Below, one piece after another: positions 46,014-57,176 of a DNA stretch of 64,000 nt (its first letter is position 1; every line of letters starts with the position of its first letter). Source of the DNA: Neodiprion pinetum (Eukaryota > Arthropoda > Insecta > Hymenoptera > Diprionidae); contig NC_060238.1 in NCBI RefSeq assembly GCF_021155775.2, positions 11,619,551 through 11,683,550 on the forward strand, given 5' to 3'. The position numbers were made by a program, and so were the translations under genes. The notes beneath the pieces are model-generated. The model did not search any database. It worked only from the letters and a program-made list of their open reading frames with translations, and had not been told where the DNA came from.

Positions 46014-46042
46014 CTGAGGAGGGCCCATATCCGGGTCGAAAC
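46014..46042 (+). ncRNA. hammerhead-like ribozyme core, right arm
   Basis: CTGAGGA (46014-46020), a stem II possibility (GGCCC with GGGTC), then GAAAC (46038-46042). An ACGT...ACGT pair downstream could be stem III. Cleavage would fall after about 46060. Stem I pairing is poor in the monomer. Confidence 0.45.
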
Positions 46043-46145
46043 GTTAACTAAAAATACGTTTTCTTAATTGACCGATCACCAAGACTCTATGATATATTAC
46101 ATACGAGGTCGAGAATTCTTACTCATTAAATTGAAATTACTAGCG

Positions 46146-46995
46146 GTAATATTCACATTGCATATATGACATATATATTTGATCGAAAGTTGCAAGGTAA
46201 GTTACTAAACGAGACATTCAAAGCCATTCACCAACCACATGAAGTACCTCAAGGTTCTGTGCTTGGGCCAATAACATTCAACCTCCATATCTCAGACGTC
46301 CCGCACTTGACCAGTCTCAGCTTCCAGTACGAAGACGATATGATGATATTAAACAACGGACATACCCCTCGCCGAGCACAATACCTCGCGGAAAAGAACA
46401 CGCAAGAATTATTTCATTACTATCACAAATGGGGTCCCAAATGCAACGCTTCAAAAACACAAGCGATGATTTTTGGACGACAACATCGACATATAGAGCA
46501 ATGCGGAATCAGCATTGTAAATCCACAAACCAGGAACATCGAAACAATAAACCCAGCAAGAATACTCAATCATCTTGGAGTTACTGTCTCGAGAACCCTT
46601 AAAATAACACCGAAATTTGAGAAAAGAGTCGGAATTACGAACTTTTCATTCAACTGTCTGCAAGAAATTATTGGGTGCTACAGCGAAGTAGACGCATATA
46701 TAAAATGGAGACTGATCAGAGCATGTGTTCTCCCATCACTGGATTATGGCACCGGCTGTTCACTACCATTATATAATTAAACATCTCTACGAAAAATGGA
46801 GATAGCGTATAAAAAGACGCTTAAACAAGCCGCCAGTCTACCGGGGTCCTTTCCAACTGCCGATCTGTGGATTATGACGGGCGAGAAACCCTTTCTCGAG
46901 CGCCTCTGCGAGATACATCAAAGCAACCTGAACAAACTAGAGAATCACGCCTGTGCTCATTTACGTAGGCTCACACCAGAAGATCGCTGGCCATA
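46146..46995 (+). pseudogene. LINE reverse transcriptase fragment
   Basis: The frame contains V-P-Q-G-S-V-L-G-P and a catalytic box F-Q-Y-E-D-D where non-LTR RTs have Y-A-D-D. One TAA (46778) interrupts it, and downstream it continues with L-K-Q-A-A-S-L-P. It ends in R-W-P-Y at the Tc1 insertion site; the codons resume at 48677 (E-N-P-A-A-K-P). Jockey-like style, but clade not assigned. It is 5'-truncated at about 46146. Confidence 0.7.
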
Positions 46996-47263
46996 CAGTG
47001 TCTGACAAAAAAAAGAGACCACCTCAAAAAATTTTAAAAAAATCGAAAAATTCAAGACTTTAATATTTGTATCATCTTTAATAGGAAAATTTTATAATCC
47101 ATATGAATATCTAACATCGTGATGGAAGAAATAATTGTTCTTTTTTTCATTATAACAATTATTCTAATTTATAATGATAATTCATATCTTTCAACACATG
47201 GACAAAAAAAAGACCGCTTTTTAATTTTTCAATATAACATAGACTTTTTTTTGACGATGCCTA

Positions 47264-47926
47264 TTATTTGGTATGGCCACCTCTAGCCTTGATAACGGCT
47301 TGGTGTCGTCTAGGCATACTTTCGACGATATTCTGCAGATAGTGGTCATCCAATTCCTCCCAAGTTTTGTTGAGCGCCGTAAAATAATTGTACTTGTTTG
47401 TTACACCAGTTTTGTTGATTTTTGCATATAAAATCGACCACAAATTCTCAATTCGATTGAGATCGGGTAATTGCGCTGGCCAATCAAGCACCTTCATTTT
47501 GTTTGATTTCATGAACAGCTGTGTTTTCTTCGCTGTATGCTTCGGATCATTGTCTTGTTGAAAGATGAAATTCTCTTCCAATCCGACCCGAACTAACGCT
47601 TCCAAATTCTCACTGAGAATGTCGATATATCTATCGGCAGTCAATATTTCAGTGATTGGCACCAAACTTTCCACTCCGGACCAAGCAAAGCAGCCCCAAA
47701 CTATGATGTTGCCTCCTCCGTGCTTTACAGTTTGCTATAGGTGACATTCTTCCAACTGTTCCCCGGCTCTTCGCCACACTCTGGCCTTCCTTTTCCGGTT
47801 GAACAATTCGAATTTGCTTTCGTCAGACCATAGGACCTTTTTCCAAAAAGGAATAGGCTGTTTGACTAATTTTTTTGAGAGACCAGAGTATGGAGATAAG
47901 CCGGGGAACAGTTGGAAAAACGTCAT
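47264..47926 (-). pseudogene. Tc1 transposase, minus half
   Basis: Same-frame pieces with one TAG (47735). Catalytic Asp in L-W-S-D-E-S-K-F, Asp in F-Q-Q-D-N-D-P-K-H, Glu in L-N-R-I-E-N-L-W, the DD34E pattern. The opposite arm has CAG at the TAG position, so the stop arose by C to T. The N-terminal DNA-binding domains are absent. Confidence 0.85.
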
Positions 47927-48410
47927 CTACAGCAAACTGTAAAGCACGGAGGAGGCAGCATTATGGTTTGGGGCTGCTTCACTTGGTCCGGAGTGGGAAG
48001 TTTGGTGCCTACATGTAAGCATATTGACTGCCGATAGATATATCGACATTCTCAGTGAGAATTTGGAAGCGTCGTTGGTTTGGGTCGGATTGGAAGAGAA
48101 TTTCATCTTTCAACAAGACAATGATCCAAAGTATACAGCGAAGAAAACACAGCTGTTCATGAAATCAAACAAGATAAAAGTGCTTGATAAGCCGGTGCAA
48201 TCACCCGATCTCAACCCAATTGAGAATTTGTGGTCGATTTTGGATGCAAAAATCAACAAAACTGGTGTAACAAACAAGGATACTTATTTTACCGCGCTTA
48301 ACAAAACTTGGGAGGAATTGGATGACGACTATCTGCAGAATCTCATCGACAGTATGCTTAGACGTCTCCAAGCCGTTATAAAGGCCAAGGGTGGCCATAC
48401 CAAATATTAG
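47902..48410 (+). pseudogene. Tc1 transposase, plus half
   Basis: Starts within the transposase (G-E-Q-L-E-K-R-H-L-Q-Q-T) and shifts frame at about 48020. It then runs open to 48410 with Asp in F-Q-Q-D-N-D-P-K-Y and Glu in L-N-P-I-E-N-L-W. The first catalytic Asp region is missing from this half. Confidence 0.85.
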
Positions 48411-48676
48411 GCATCGTCAAAAAAAAAGTCCAGTTATATTGGAAAATTGAAAAGCGGTCTCTTTTTTTTGTCCATATGTTAAAAGATATGAATTATCATT
48501 ATAAATTATAATCATTGTTATAATAAAAAAAGAGCAATTATTTCTCCGATCATCATGTTAGATATTTATATGGATTATAAAAATTTCCTATTAAAGATGA
48601 TACAAATATAAAAATCCTCAATTTTTCGATGTTTGCAAATTTTTTGAGGTGGTCTCTTTTTTTGTCAGTCACTGTA

Positions 48677-48975
48677 CGAGAACCCAGCAGCGAAACCTAA
48701 CATTCTTTGCCCAATCCAATTCCCCCTTCTCTAAACCCCCCTCCTAAATTATCTATACCTATACAGATCCCCCCCCCCCCCCCCGCTCCTTTTATTGCAT
48801 TTACAATTAAGTTTATAAAAAGATGCACAAAAACAAACAAAAAAATCAGCCCAAAGGCAAATGAAAAATATTCTACCATATGTAAATAAAAACAACATTC
48901 CATCCCACGAATGTATAGAAACCTCAGAGGCAACACTTGTACCATATGTAAATAAACCAAATTAGAAATATATTT
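48677..48975 (+). other. LINE continuation, then simple sequence
   Basis: About 60 bp continue the interrupted LINE frame. A 16-base C run at about 48769-48784 and AT-rich DNA follow. Confidence 0.5.
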
Positions 48976-51900
48976 ATATATATATGACATAATTTAATTG
49001 GTATCATAAGTAACAACATAATCAGCTGGTAACATAACATATTTATTAAATATAAAAAGGATGCTACATTAATATCATAAAGTAATATACGTGAAATATA
49101 TATGGTGTAATTGGGAAAAAAGGGAATGATTTTAATGTTTAATCAATTTAAGTATAGAACTATCTGGATTTCAATTTAAGCATGAATCATCTTATTTCTG
49201 TAGACGACATAATGAGTACTTATCGAATTTCTGTAGCTCAATATATAGTTTTCATCTAAATTGGCTCAAAGTTCTAAAATGATATTGATTTAGGTTCTAA
49301 TATATTAAGTCCATTACACATTGAAACTATACTAGAACATTTTATAATGCACAGCATTAGCTATGACATACAGAGAACTGGAATGTGTGATGAAACAGAT
49401 CAAAAAAATAAGAATTTTAATCAAATATTTGAAAGCCAAATTTTTTTGTGGAACTCAGAAATCAGCTATCACATAAAACAAACACAATGTTAAATAAAGT
49501 GAATATTAATGAAAGAAGTATTAAAATAACTTGAGTGAATGTCACAGTTACCAAATGTATCCTTATTACCGACCTCTTTTTTTTGAATATTTCCATCAAA
49601 TTATTTCAAGTCAAATTAATAACAACAAATCACGATTCACCAGATTCTCAATTACCATTTTTTATTTATTTTTTATTTTTTTCAACTTGGAAATTTTTTA
49701 TCAGTGATTTATAATATTCAAAAATAGAGGCCAATCATAATTGGGATTTTGCGTGTTGATACTCGACTGAGACGTGATAAGTTATTTAGCACAACTTTGA
49801 AGACACCATATGTACAGTTTAGGTTGACACATCTACGGATTCTGCCCATTTCTTCCTTTCCTTGAAAGCCGCTGCTTGGCAAATCGGAACCACTCGGCAC
49901 CATGACTTTCAAAATCGAGATCAGTTACACGCTCGTGCGATGAACATATATCTAAAAATTTCAAATGTCGTTTTCAACACTCTGCATGACATTTTATACG
50001 ACATCTATGTCAATGACTAAAAGACATTCAAATGCTGGCTTGGCAAACTAAAAACTAATTCAGTTGCAAATATTTCATACGTTTGCAAAATTACCTTTTA
50101 TAATATTCACGCTCTTCAATTTCATAACTGCAAAATTGTTGCGTCGACCCTTCCATGAACATTGTTTGGTGCAGCTTGTTTGGGTAGATGTGACCTATGC
50201 TGATGACAAAATTTTTCTGTAAACACAACAAAAGTTGAGTCAAACTCACGCAGATTTTGTGAGATCAAAAGATAATTATCTCGAACTTGTAAATTGACGT
50301 TATGCAAATCCGGAATAGATTCGAGACCATATTTGATCTGAAGTGATTGTACAAACCTATTTAAAAAAAGGATTATTTTTGTTATACTATAGTTTTCAAT
50401 TTTGACAAGCTGGTAACTTCGATTGACGTGCTGACGGAAATGTACCAAATTCCATAATTTTATAGCAGATTTTTTTAGCTGGTTCAAAAGAAGGCTTGAA
50501 AACGGAAAAACGCATTGTCGTTAGTAGCGATTACCTTCTCGAAAGCTGTTATACCTTTCAAATTTTTTATCGGAAGTGAGTCATTTATGAGGTCAAAACG
50601 TAACTCTGCTTCCGTAAATGGCTGTCGACTAGTCTACTTCTGAAGAGAAGTAAACCGATTTTCGATTCTTTTAAGCTGAATATTTGCATCAGCAAGCATT
50701 CTGATGATTTTCCTGAGAGACTCTGTAAGATAAAACGGTCAGTTAAGTGAAAAACTGTGGCGAACATAAGTGCGACCGTGATTCCATTATCACTGTATCC
50801 AAATAATTTTAAAACCATAAACCTTTAGTGATGAATGTACCACACATATTTGCCGTAGGTCTGACATCACGCGAGAAATGTGGTGTGGTACCGATTATAG
50901 AAATTATAGGTAAATCAGTTACGGAACCTTCGGAATGAAAAAAAATGAGTTAGAAAACATTGCAAGATATGATAATATACGTGTATATTACTTCTGCCGA
51001 AATATTGTATTATACAATACATATTATTAAAGAAAGTGCGCTGTTATTGAATGCATAAAATAAAATCACAAAATTCTCTAAAATTGCGTCGACTATACCA
51101 CCTTCGACAACCGGTGATCCACACCTATTTTTGGAGGGTACGCGATGGCTACGAGGTGTGACGTTCAGATATGCCAACGATTCAGTCACATAATCTAAAG
51201 AAATTAATTTAATTGTTACAAATGTTTCAGAATAGTATTTCATTTTTTTGTAATAGAATATTGAGATGAAGGCCATGTATGTATATACAATTGCAGTATT
51301 TCATGTAAAATTCAATGTTCAAATTCGCTGGCTCCGGATCGTGATTTCTTGAATGACTAACTCGAAGTTGTTAACCTGGTTATTCGCTACATTCAAAAGA
51401 TAGATAAATAATGTGACACTAGCGTGCAAGATTATTCCTTCACCTTAGATACATATACTCTGTACAGGGTAGAACTAAATTTTGTGTCACGGCTCTACCA
51501 GGTGATTCTCCAGCTCGCGAAAATTCACCTTTATCCTGAAATTGAAGGGGGAAATTCTTGACATCAAGAGAAACGAAACTTACAAATGAATTCTTGGTCC
51601 CTGGTTTTTATCAACACCATAATTCCTTTTTTTTTGTCTGAGGGGTTCATTTGCGATTCATGGTTCCTCGGAGAGTTTTGTTTCTCTCGTTGATAGAATT
51701 TTTCAAGTTTAGAAAGATTCGATCTTCAGTTATAACTAGGCCAAGATTAATGTTGCCTGGGAATGTTTTTACCGATCTGGAGCTGGAGAATTACCTGGTA
51801 AAGCAGCGATTCAATTTAACATTTGGTTAAACCTTCTAAAAGTATATTTTTTTTTTTTTTTTTTGAACCGTTATTCTCGTTATAGCAGCACTTGAATTGT

Positions 51901-52670
51901 ATGGACCGAGTTCGGTTAATTATAATATAATTGAATAAAACCTTTCTTTCTTATTCTGAATTGGTTTTCACGAGACTGGTTCGTAATCAACTATCTAAGA
52001 TTCAGCAGAACAACATCGTATCTTTGATTGTAGTTCAACTTTATCTTGTATCGAAATTTGGTTCAAAGGTACTGTACCTTATAGTGTGGTTTAACAAACG
52101 TCGTTTCTCTATATTAAAGATATAAGATATGCGATTTTGTTTAACCAAATTCTAAGATGTACGATCTCGTTGAGCCAAATCCCGACACAAGATGTAGTTG
52201 AACCAAATTACGAGATTCGGTGTTTTCCTGCACATTCATCGACGTTAGACTTTAAATATCCACTCTACTTTGATATTAATTTAATCTGTACTCAAACTTT
52301 TATGCCGATGCCTAATTTCGAGAATAATTTACTCAGTCAATTGTAATGTTACCCTCTATCGCTGGAGTATTTGATGAATTCTTCATGTTTAGTTCTGCTT
52401 TATCCATTTTGAGCATGTCCGGTTGTGACTGTTGTTGAACATAACTTGACATTCGAGAAGTATCTGAAATTTTGATATTAATGAAGTATGGAATAAAATA
52501 TAGGTAATATGAGGGTGTTCAGAGAAAAAAAAATTTTTCTGTTTTCAGAACGCTTTTCGAAGTTTTTAAAAAGTATTCCAAACTATGTCAGCCAAATATC
52601 TCACCCAAATATGAACTCGAAATGTTGATATTTGGAGATGGCCATTTGATTTCTCCTGTTTTCCATGCAA
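48976..52670. other. AT-rich non-coding region
   Basis: Minus-strand frames of up to 121 codons (50122-50487, 50585-50818, 51010-51276) are not recognised. A poly-T run lies at 51846-51864. Some of this may be the decayed downstream part of the hAT element that ends at 54849. Confidence 0.5.
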
Positions 52671-52682
52671 ATAACACGTGAA

Positions 52683-54232
52683 TCACATGATTTTTGGATT
52701 CTTTGAGTTTGGATTATTTTGAGTTGTTGACAGACTTTTCAGCGTAACATTTGTTACTGATTCCACCACTGAATTTTGCTTCGAGATTCGCTGCTGCTGA
52801 AGAGTTTCCCAGCGTTGGATTGATGCGGTAAAGAAACTGTAGATCTCTTGCAAAAGTGCGAAAAACCAACAAGCCTCTTCGCACTCTTCCGCCGCAGACT
52901 CTATAATCAAACTAAGAGAGTGAGCTGCACATGGAATATATTCCTTGTGAGGTGAAAGTTTTTTTATTTGTGGCTATAAACCGTTATAAGCACCCGAAAT
53001 ATTGGCGGCATTATCGTAAGATTGGCCTTGGCAGTCATCAATATCGATTGCAAATTCGTCCAACGTAGCAGTAATGGATTTTGTCGTGTCCAGATCTTTA
53101 TGGCCTGCGTTCGGAATAAATTTGAGGTAGCGTTCAACGGATGTACCGTTGGCCTGTACATATCGGACGACAAAAGTAAGCTGATCAATATGAGAGATAT
53201 CAGGTGTAGAATCTACAACGATAGAAAAGTATTTTGCCAATTTTATCTCCGTTACAATCGTATTCATAACTTTTTCTGCCATGAGCCCTATAAATTCTTC
53301 GCAAATTGTAGAAGAGAGATATCTTGTGTCACCACTGCCTAAGTTACCGTACCGCGAAAAATGATCTGCTAAAAATGGATCGAACTCTGCGATGAGTTTT
53401 AAGGACATTAAATAATTTCCGTTGTGTGGTAAACCGAACTTTTCATTATATCCTCTGAACGGTAGACCACGTGAGACAAGAGCCGTTACCGTTGCCACAA
53501 CTCGTTTTAATATATTCCTCCAATATACAATTGTTGCATCGAGTTGTTGCGTTAGCATTAGGTCAACGCGGCCGAGAAAAGTCCCCCTTCTTTTCATATT
53601 CAATAAAGACAGTTTATGCGTCGATGAGTTTTCGTGATCGGCTACCCGTATAGAGGCATTTTTCCAATCGGTAAAGCTTTCTTTGCTGCCAAAATGTGTC
53701 CCGCCGTCGAAGGCAAGGCATGGTCCACAGTAAACTCTACCGGTGCTCTCTGAATAGATAAGCCAGTTACAGAGACTCTTCCCTCCATTAACCGGACGCC
53801 GTTTGAACAAAGATCGTGATAAATAACGCGTCTGGTCACCGTATACGCGCTGGCTGGACGAAAAATCTGAATCTCAATTTTGTTTTACGCCGTTCGCCGC
53901 TATTTCGACTCTGGTAAAATCATTTACTATACATTCAGCTGTATCTCGACTCACAATCATTTTTTGTTGCTGCTGAATCGGAATAAGAGAAAATTCCATC
54001 AATTCTGGCACATGACCATTACCTGCATCGGAAGAAGAAGAAGAAGATGCGCAGGCGTTGATTGTTGAAGGATGGACAACTTGAATATCCGAATCATTTG
54101 CACTTCTTTCAGGTGTAGATAAAAACGTGTCCAATTTTCAGGTTTTCTTGACCACTTCCTCTTCTCTTTCTAATTTTTGTTTGAAATGTTTTTTGTACTC
54201 GGCGCCACTGATTTTTTTTCCGGTCACTCATC
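52683..54232 (-). pseudogene. hAT transposase-like (ZMYM1-type) protein, decayed
   Basis: Read on the minus strand: a basic N terminus (S-G-A-E-Y-K-K, about 54200), a Ser-rich linker, then a TTF-type zinc-binding region (C-N-W-L-I-Y-S and V-Y-C-G-P-C-L-A-F, about 53730-53780). A DUF4371-like domain follows, with Y-F-S-I-V-V-D-S-T-P-D (about 53220) and S-Y-D-N-A-A-N-I-S-G (about 52990). After a TAG at 52974, in frame, come C-A-A-H-S-L-S-L-I and a short helix. The stop stands where Gln is expected, and a frameshift separates the N terminus. The C-terminal dimerisation region of hAT proteins is missing. Together with the terminus at 54811-54849 this is a dead hAT transposon rather than a host gene. 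Confidence 0.75.
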
Positions 54233-54810
54233 GTCGATAGCAAAAATTGCACAACGCGTATACGTGTACATGTACTGTACTGAAAAGTAGAGGGTTACAC
54301 AGTAGATGTAGATACTAAACAATAAAGAGAAACAGATCATCCATGTCGTGACCCGACTCGATTGAGATATACCTACCAATTCACGGAGAATTTCGTTTGC
54401 GTTTGAAAATCTATATATATATTTGCTATCGTTAAAAATACTCAAGTGCTCCGCCGCTTTGTGTTTTTATACCGTAAATTGTCAAGTGTGATATGTTAGA
54501 ATGCTGTGCTCCCAAGCTGGAACCTGGAGAACAGGCATGAGCACGCTTACAGTGGCTGGCGCGTAAGCAGGCATAAGCACGTCAAGGCCGGCTACCACAT
54601 GTCATACATTGTATACGTTTATACGTATTTGAAAGAATATAATCCAATATTCCATTTACATTGTATATATCTTCCACTAGAAAATTTAATTTGATCGAAA
54701 GAATGATTTCGCAACTTTCGAATTAAACCTATAAAATTTATCACATTGGCTCATTTCGCTCATCATTTTCCGACCAGAAATTTGCCGCCCCCAAAAGCCT
54801 GCTGCCCTAG
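54233..54810. other. non-coding upstream part of the hAT element
   Basis: AT-rich DNA between the first codons and the terminus. A repeated GGC-G-TAAGCAGGCATAAGCACG-like block occurs near 54557. No gene. Confidence 0.4.
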
Positions 54811-54849
54811 GCTGTAGCCTGGTAAGCCTAGTGATAAATCCCGCCCCTG
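54811..54849 (-). repeat. hAT-type terminal sequence
   Basis: On the minus strand the terminus begins CAGGGGCGGGATTTATCAC, the usual CAGGGGCGG-style hAT end. The adjoining 8 bp CTAATTGG (54850-54857) would be the target duplication. I did not find the other end. Confidence 0.55.
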
Positions 54850-55104
54850 CTAATTGGATACAATAAACTTCAAAATATCGTTGTGCGACATAAAAATTGT
54901 ACGTACTTTTTTTAAATACAGATTTTGTGCTGGATTGAAATTATTGAAATGGTCGTTACTTACGAACCGTCTTATATATAATCTGAACAACATTTACAGT
55001 GTTTTTGTCATCTACAACATAAAACAGTTGAATCAAATCCCTATATGATGATAATCTGAGATTAGTATATTCTACATGGAATCCGATATTTACATCCAAC
55101 ATAA

Positions 55105-55371
55105 TTAGGCAAACAAGTCATCAAAAAATGAATAATTCAACTCAGAGCAGTAGCACTCTAGTACCACATGATGCAAAACACATTTCAATTCATCAGGTGG
55201 GGAATGGTTAACTATCATAGATGCAAAATTTTCTGCTTTTTTAGACCACCAGCATTGAGATTCATTGCCACTTAGTCTCAGCCAAGGAGATGGAACTTCA
55301 GAAGCAGTCCCACTCCGGAAACTGAACAATCGTGTACATTTTATTTTTTTATGTACTAGGGGCTTCGCCAC
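55105..55371 (-). other. unrecognised 88-codon frame
   Basis: An open frame with Cys/Trp/His content. It ends 12 bp before a GC-rich hairpin. Not recognised; no support as a gene beyond the frame itself. Confidence 0.25.
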
Positions 55372-55394
55372 TGCGCGCTTCGCGCGCTAACCCC
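55359..55394. repeat. GC-rich hairpin
   Basis: GGGG...CCCC outer bases and an inner GCGCG-CTT-CGCGC palindrome (55373-55386) in otherwise AT-rich DNA. Confidence 0.6.
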
Positions 55395-55494
55395 GTCTCG
55401 GCGCTGCGCGCCTCACTATTTCCTTACGCATTGTCTAGTAGACAGGCGAATTCCTTCATGTTGATTTGATGACAAGTCTGCACTTGCTGTCCAC

Positions 55495-56418
55495 TTAAAT
55501 TCCTTCTGTGCTAACTTTTCTTTTTTTCATCAATCTAAGCTTCCATTCGTTGGTTGAAAATTGGTGTTCCTTTTCTATTGATATCGATCTATCTCCTTGA
55601 CTTGCTGAATTATTTTTGCTACCGCTTTGCCCGTTATTCTCCAAAATCACCTTCTTTATATTATTTTTTCCTCTATATTTGCGTTGCTGTTCATTCCGCA
55701 AAACACCTCTTTCTCTTGTGGTCAACATCGATCCTGGTCGTCCTCTTACCTGGTCATACGAATATTTGATGGATATTATTCTATGGCTTATTTGGTTCTT
55801 CGCACTTACGATTTTATTTTCCTCTTTCTTTTGTGATACTTCCGACCATCCACCATCTTCATCGCCTTGTCTGCTGCTTGAAACTCCTCCTTTCTCCACT
55901 GTCATCGTAAATCCCGGCTGTTCTTTTGACTGTTTGGTAATATATTTAGATTTACTATCATTTGATTTTTACTTTTCGTACTTATTACTCACTATCTGAA
56001 TTTTATTTTGGTTCTTCCAGACATCAAAGTGTCCACTGTCTCCGTCGCCGGTGAAGAGTAGCGAGAATTGTGTTTCATTTTGTGATCCGATCCGGTGTGG
56101 ATGAATTTGTCCTTCGCGATACACGATTAAACATATCTTGAAAATGTCCGCAGCTGCAGCTAATTCTGCTTCTCCCCCGTATATTACATTTTTATTCATA
56201 TGTGATTTGTAATCACCAGGTGACCTAATCACAGCACCGTTTGACTCATTACCTGTAATAAGACCCGCAAATGTAGACCAATTATCCACTATATTTGAAA
56301 CGATACTCAGTCTCACCTCTGCTTGTCGATCTTGAGTGCAGTATACACAATACGCCAACGCGCGAAAAAGACAATTCCCGTCGGGAATCATCTTGATAAT
56401 TTTCGTTTGCATGTTCAT
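55495..56418 (-). pseudogene. OTU-type cysteine protease-like protein
   Basis: A 149-codon frame (55969-56418) begins almost at the catalytic region. P-D-G-N-C-L-F-R-A (residues 12-20) holds the nucleophile Asp-x-x-Cys motif of OTU proteases. Conserved E-L-A-A-A-A-D-I-F (about 90) and the catalytic-His region S-G-H-F-D-V-W (about 130) follow. OTU enzymes remove ubiquitin; the domain also occurs in several transposable elements. After a TAA (55969) the same frame runs on for about 150 residues of polar, Lys/Ser/Asn-rich sequence (55495-55905 the open part). So it is either a short protease or a longer protein broken by one stop. No RT or transposase is attached. A transposon origin is my inference. 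Confidence 0.65.
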
Positions 56419-56489
56419 TTTTTGCGCGTCAGAAACAGATACCTGTAAAGATATTTGTCAAAGACTGTCATAAACAGCCGATGACAGCT

Positions 56490-57163
56490 GTCAAAGGGTT
56501 TGCTAGATGCTTTTTGTTTTGTTTTCGGGATCTCACCCCACCGCCAACTTCATGCATATACTATTGTTATTATAATCTTTTTTATATTATTGTTATTATG
56601 GTCTTTTTTTTTTACTATTGTTATTATAATCTTTCTCTACGTTCATTTGTTTGAAACTTTTTTATTAGATAAAGAGATATTAGCTGTAATATCAAGGGCT
56701 GTGTATTAGATACCATACAATCATAATAATAAACATACTTGTTATATCATAGGGGTAATCAAAAAATTGATGTCATCTGGAAGCTACAATGCAAATTAAT
56801 TTTTTTCATATACCGAGACAATTTCTAGAAACTATACAGTTAATGCGAATGCGGGAGTTTCATCGGCTGCTCGGGCAGGCTGGCCACTCCGAGTTTCAGT
56901 TGTTAAACTCTGTTTCTGGAGGCGATGTGATTCACACGAATTTTTGAGTTCAGAATTTTAAACAGTCGAGTTAGTGACTCGGAAAGCATTTGTTATTGAG
57001 TCGAAAAGTTCATTCTTCAAAGAACGGTCGAAACTTGATGCTACTGCTCTTTGAAAATTGGCTTTATTCGACTGAAATGAGAAATCTGTTTAAATGTGGG
57101 TGCTTGGAAGAAACGCAGCAGGTAAGTGGGAATACTTTATTTGATCACTTTTAACATTTTCTA
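56490..57163. other. non-coding
   Basis: Repeated TATTGTTATTATAATCTTT-like words (about 56560-56640), then unique DNA without a gene. Confidence 0.5.
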
Positions 57164-57176
57164 CATTAGAAATAAC

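Larger units (their letters stand above)
40722..46126. mobile_element. Penelope-like elements, head-to-head inverted pair
   Basis: Two copies point away from each other. Arms of about 2.6 kb (about 40726-43350 and 43470-46096) are near-identical reverse complements, around a 119 bp centre belonging to the plus copy. Each encodes RT plus a GIY-YIG endonuclease, the defining combination of Penelope-like elements. One 13 bp direct repeat (TAAATTGAAATTA, 40709-40721 and 46127-46139) encloses the whole pair, so it probably inserted as one unit. About 30 bp between the right arm end and the repeat are not matched on the left. Confidence 0.9.
46996..48674. mobile_element. fold-back Tc1-like element inserted in the LINE
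   Basis: Both ends are the same Tc1-type terminus (CAGTG, one variable base, CTGAC, then poly-A and GAGACCACCTC), flanked by TA (46994-46995 and 48675-48676). Inside are two transposase C-terminal halves pointing outwards. Arms of about 775 bp (46996-47770 and 47902-48674) pair with noticeable divergence; the 130 bp centre holds extra transposase sequence of the minus copy. It is therefore made of two 3' halves joined head to head. Confidence 0.8.

Noticed and set aside
52683..54232. Host ZMYM1-type zinc-finger gene
   Set aside because: It has stops, a frameshift and a missing C terminus, and a hAT terminus lies upstream.
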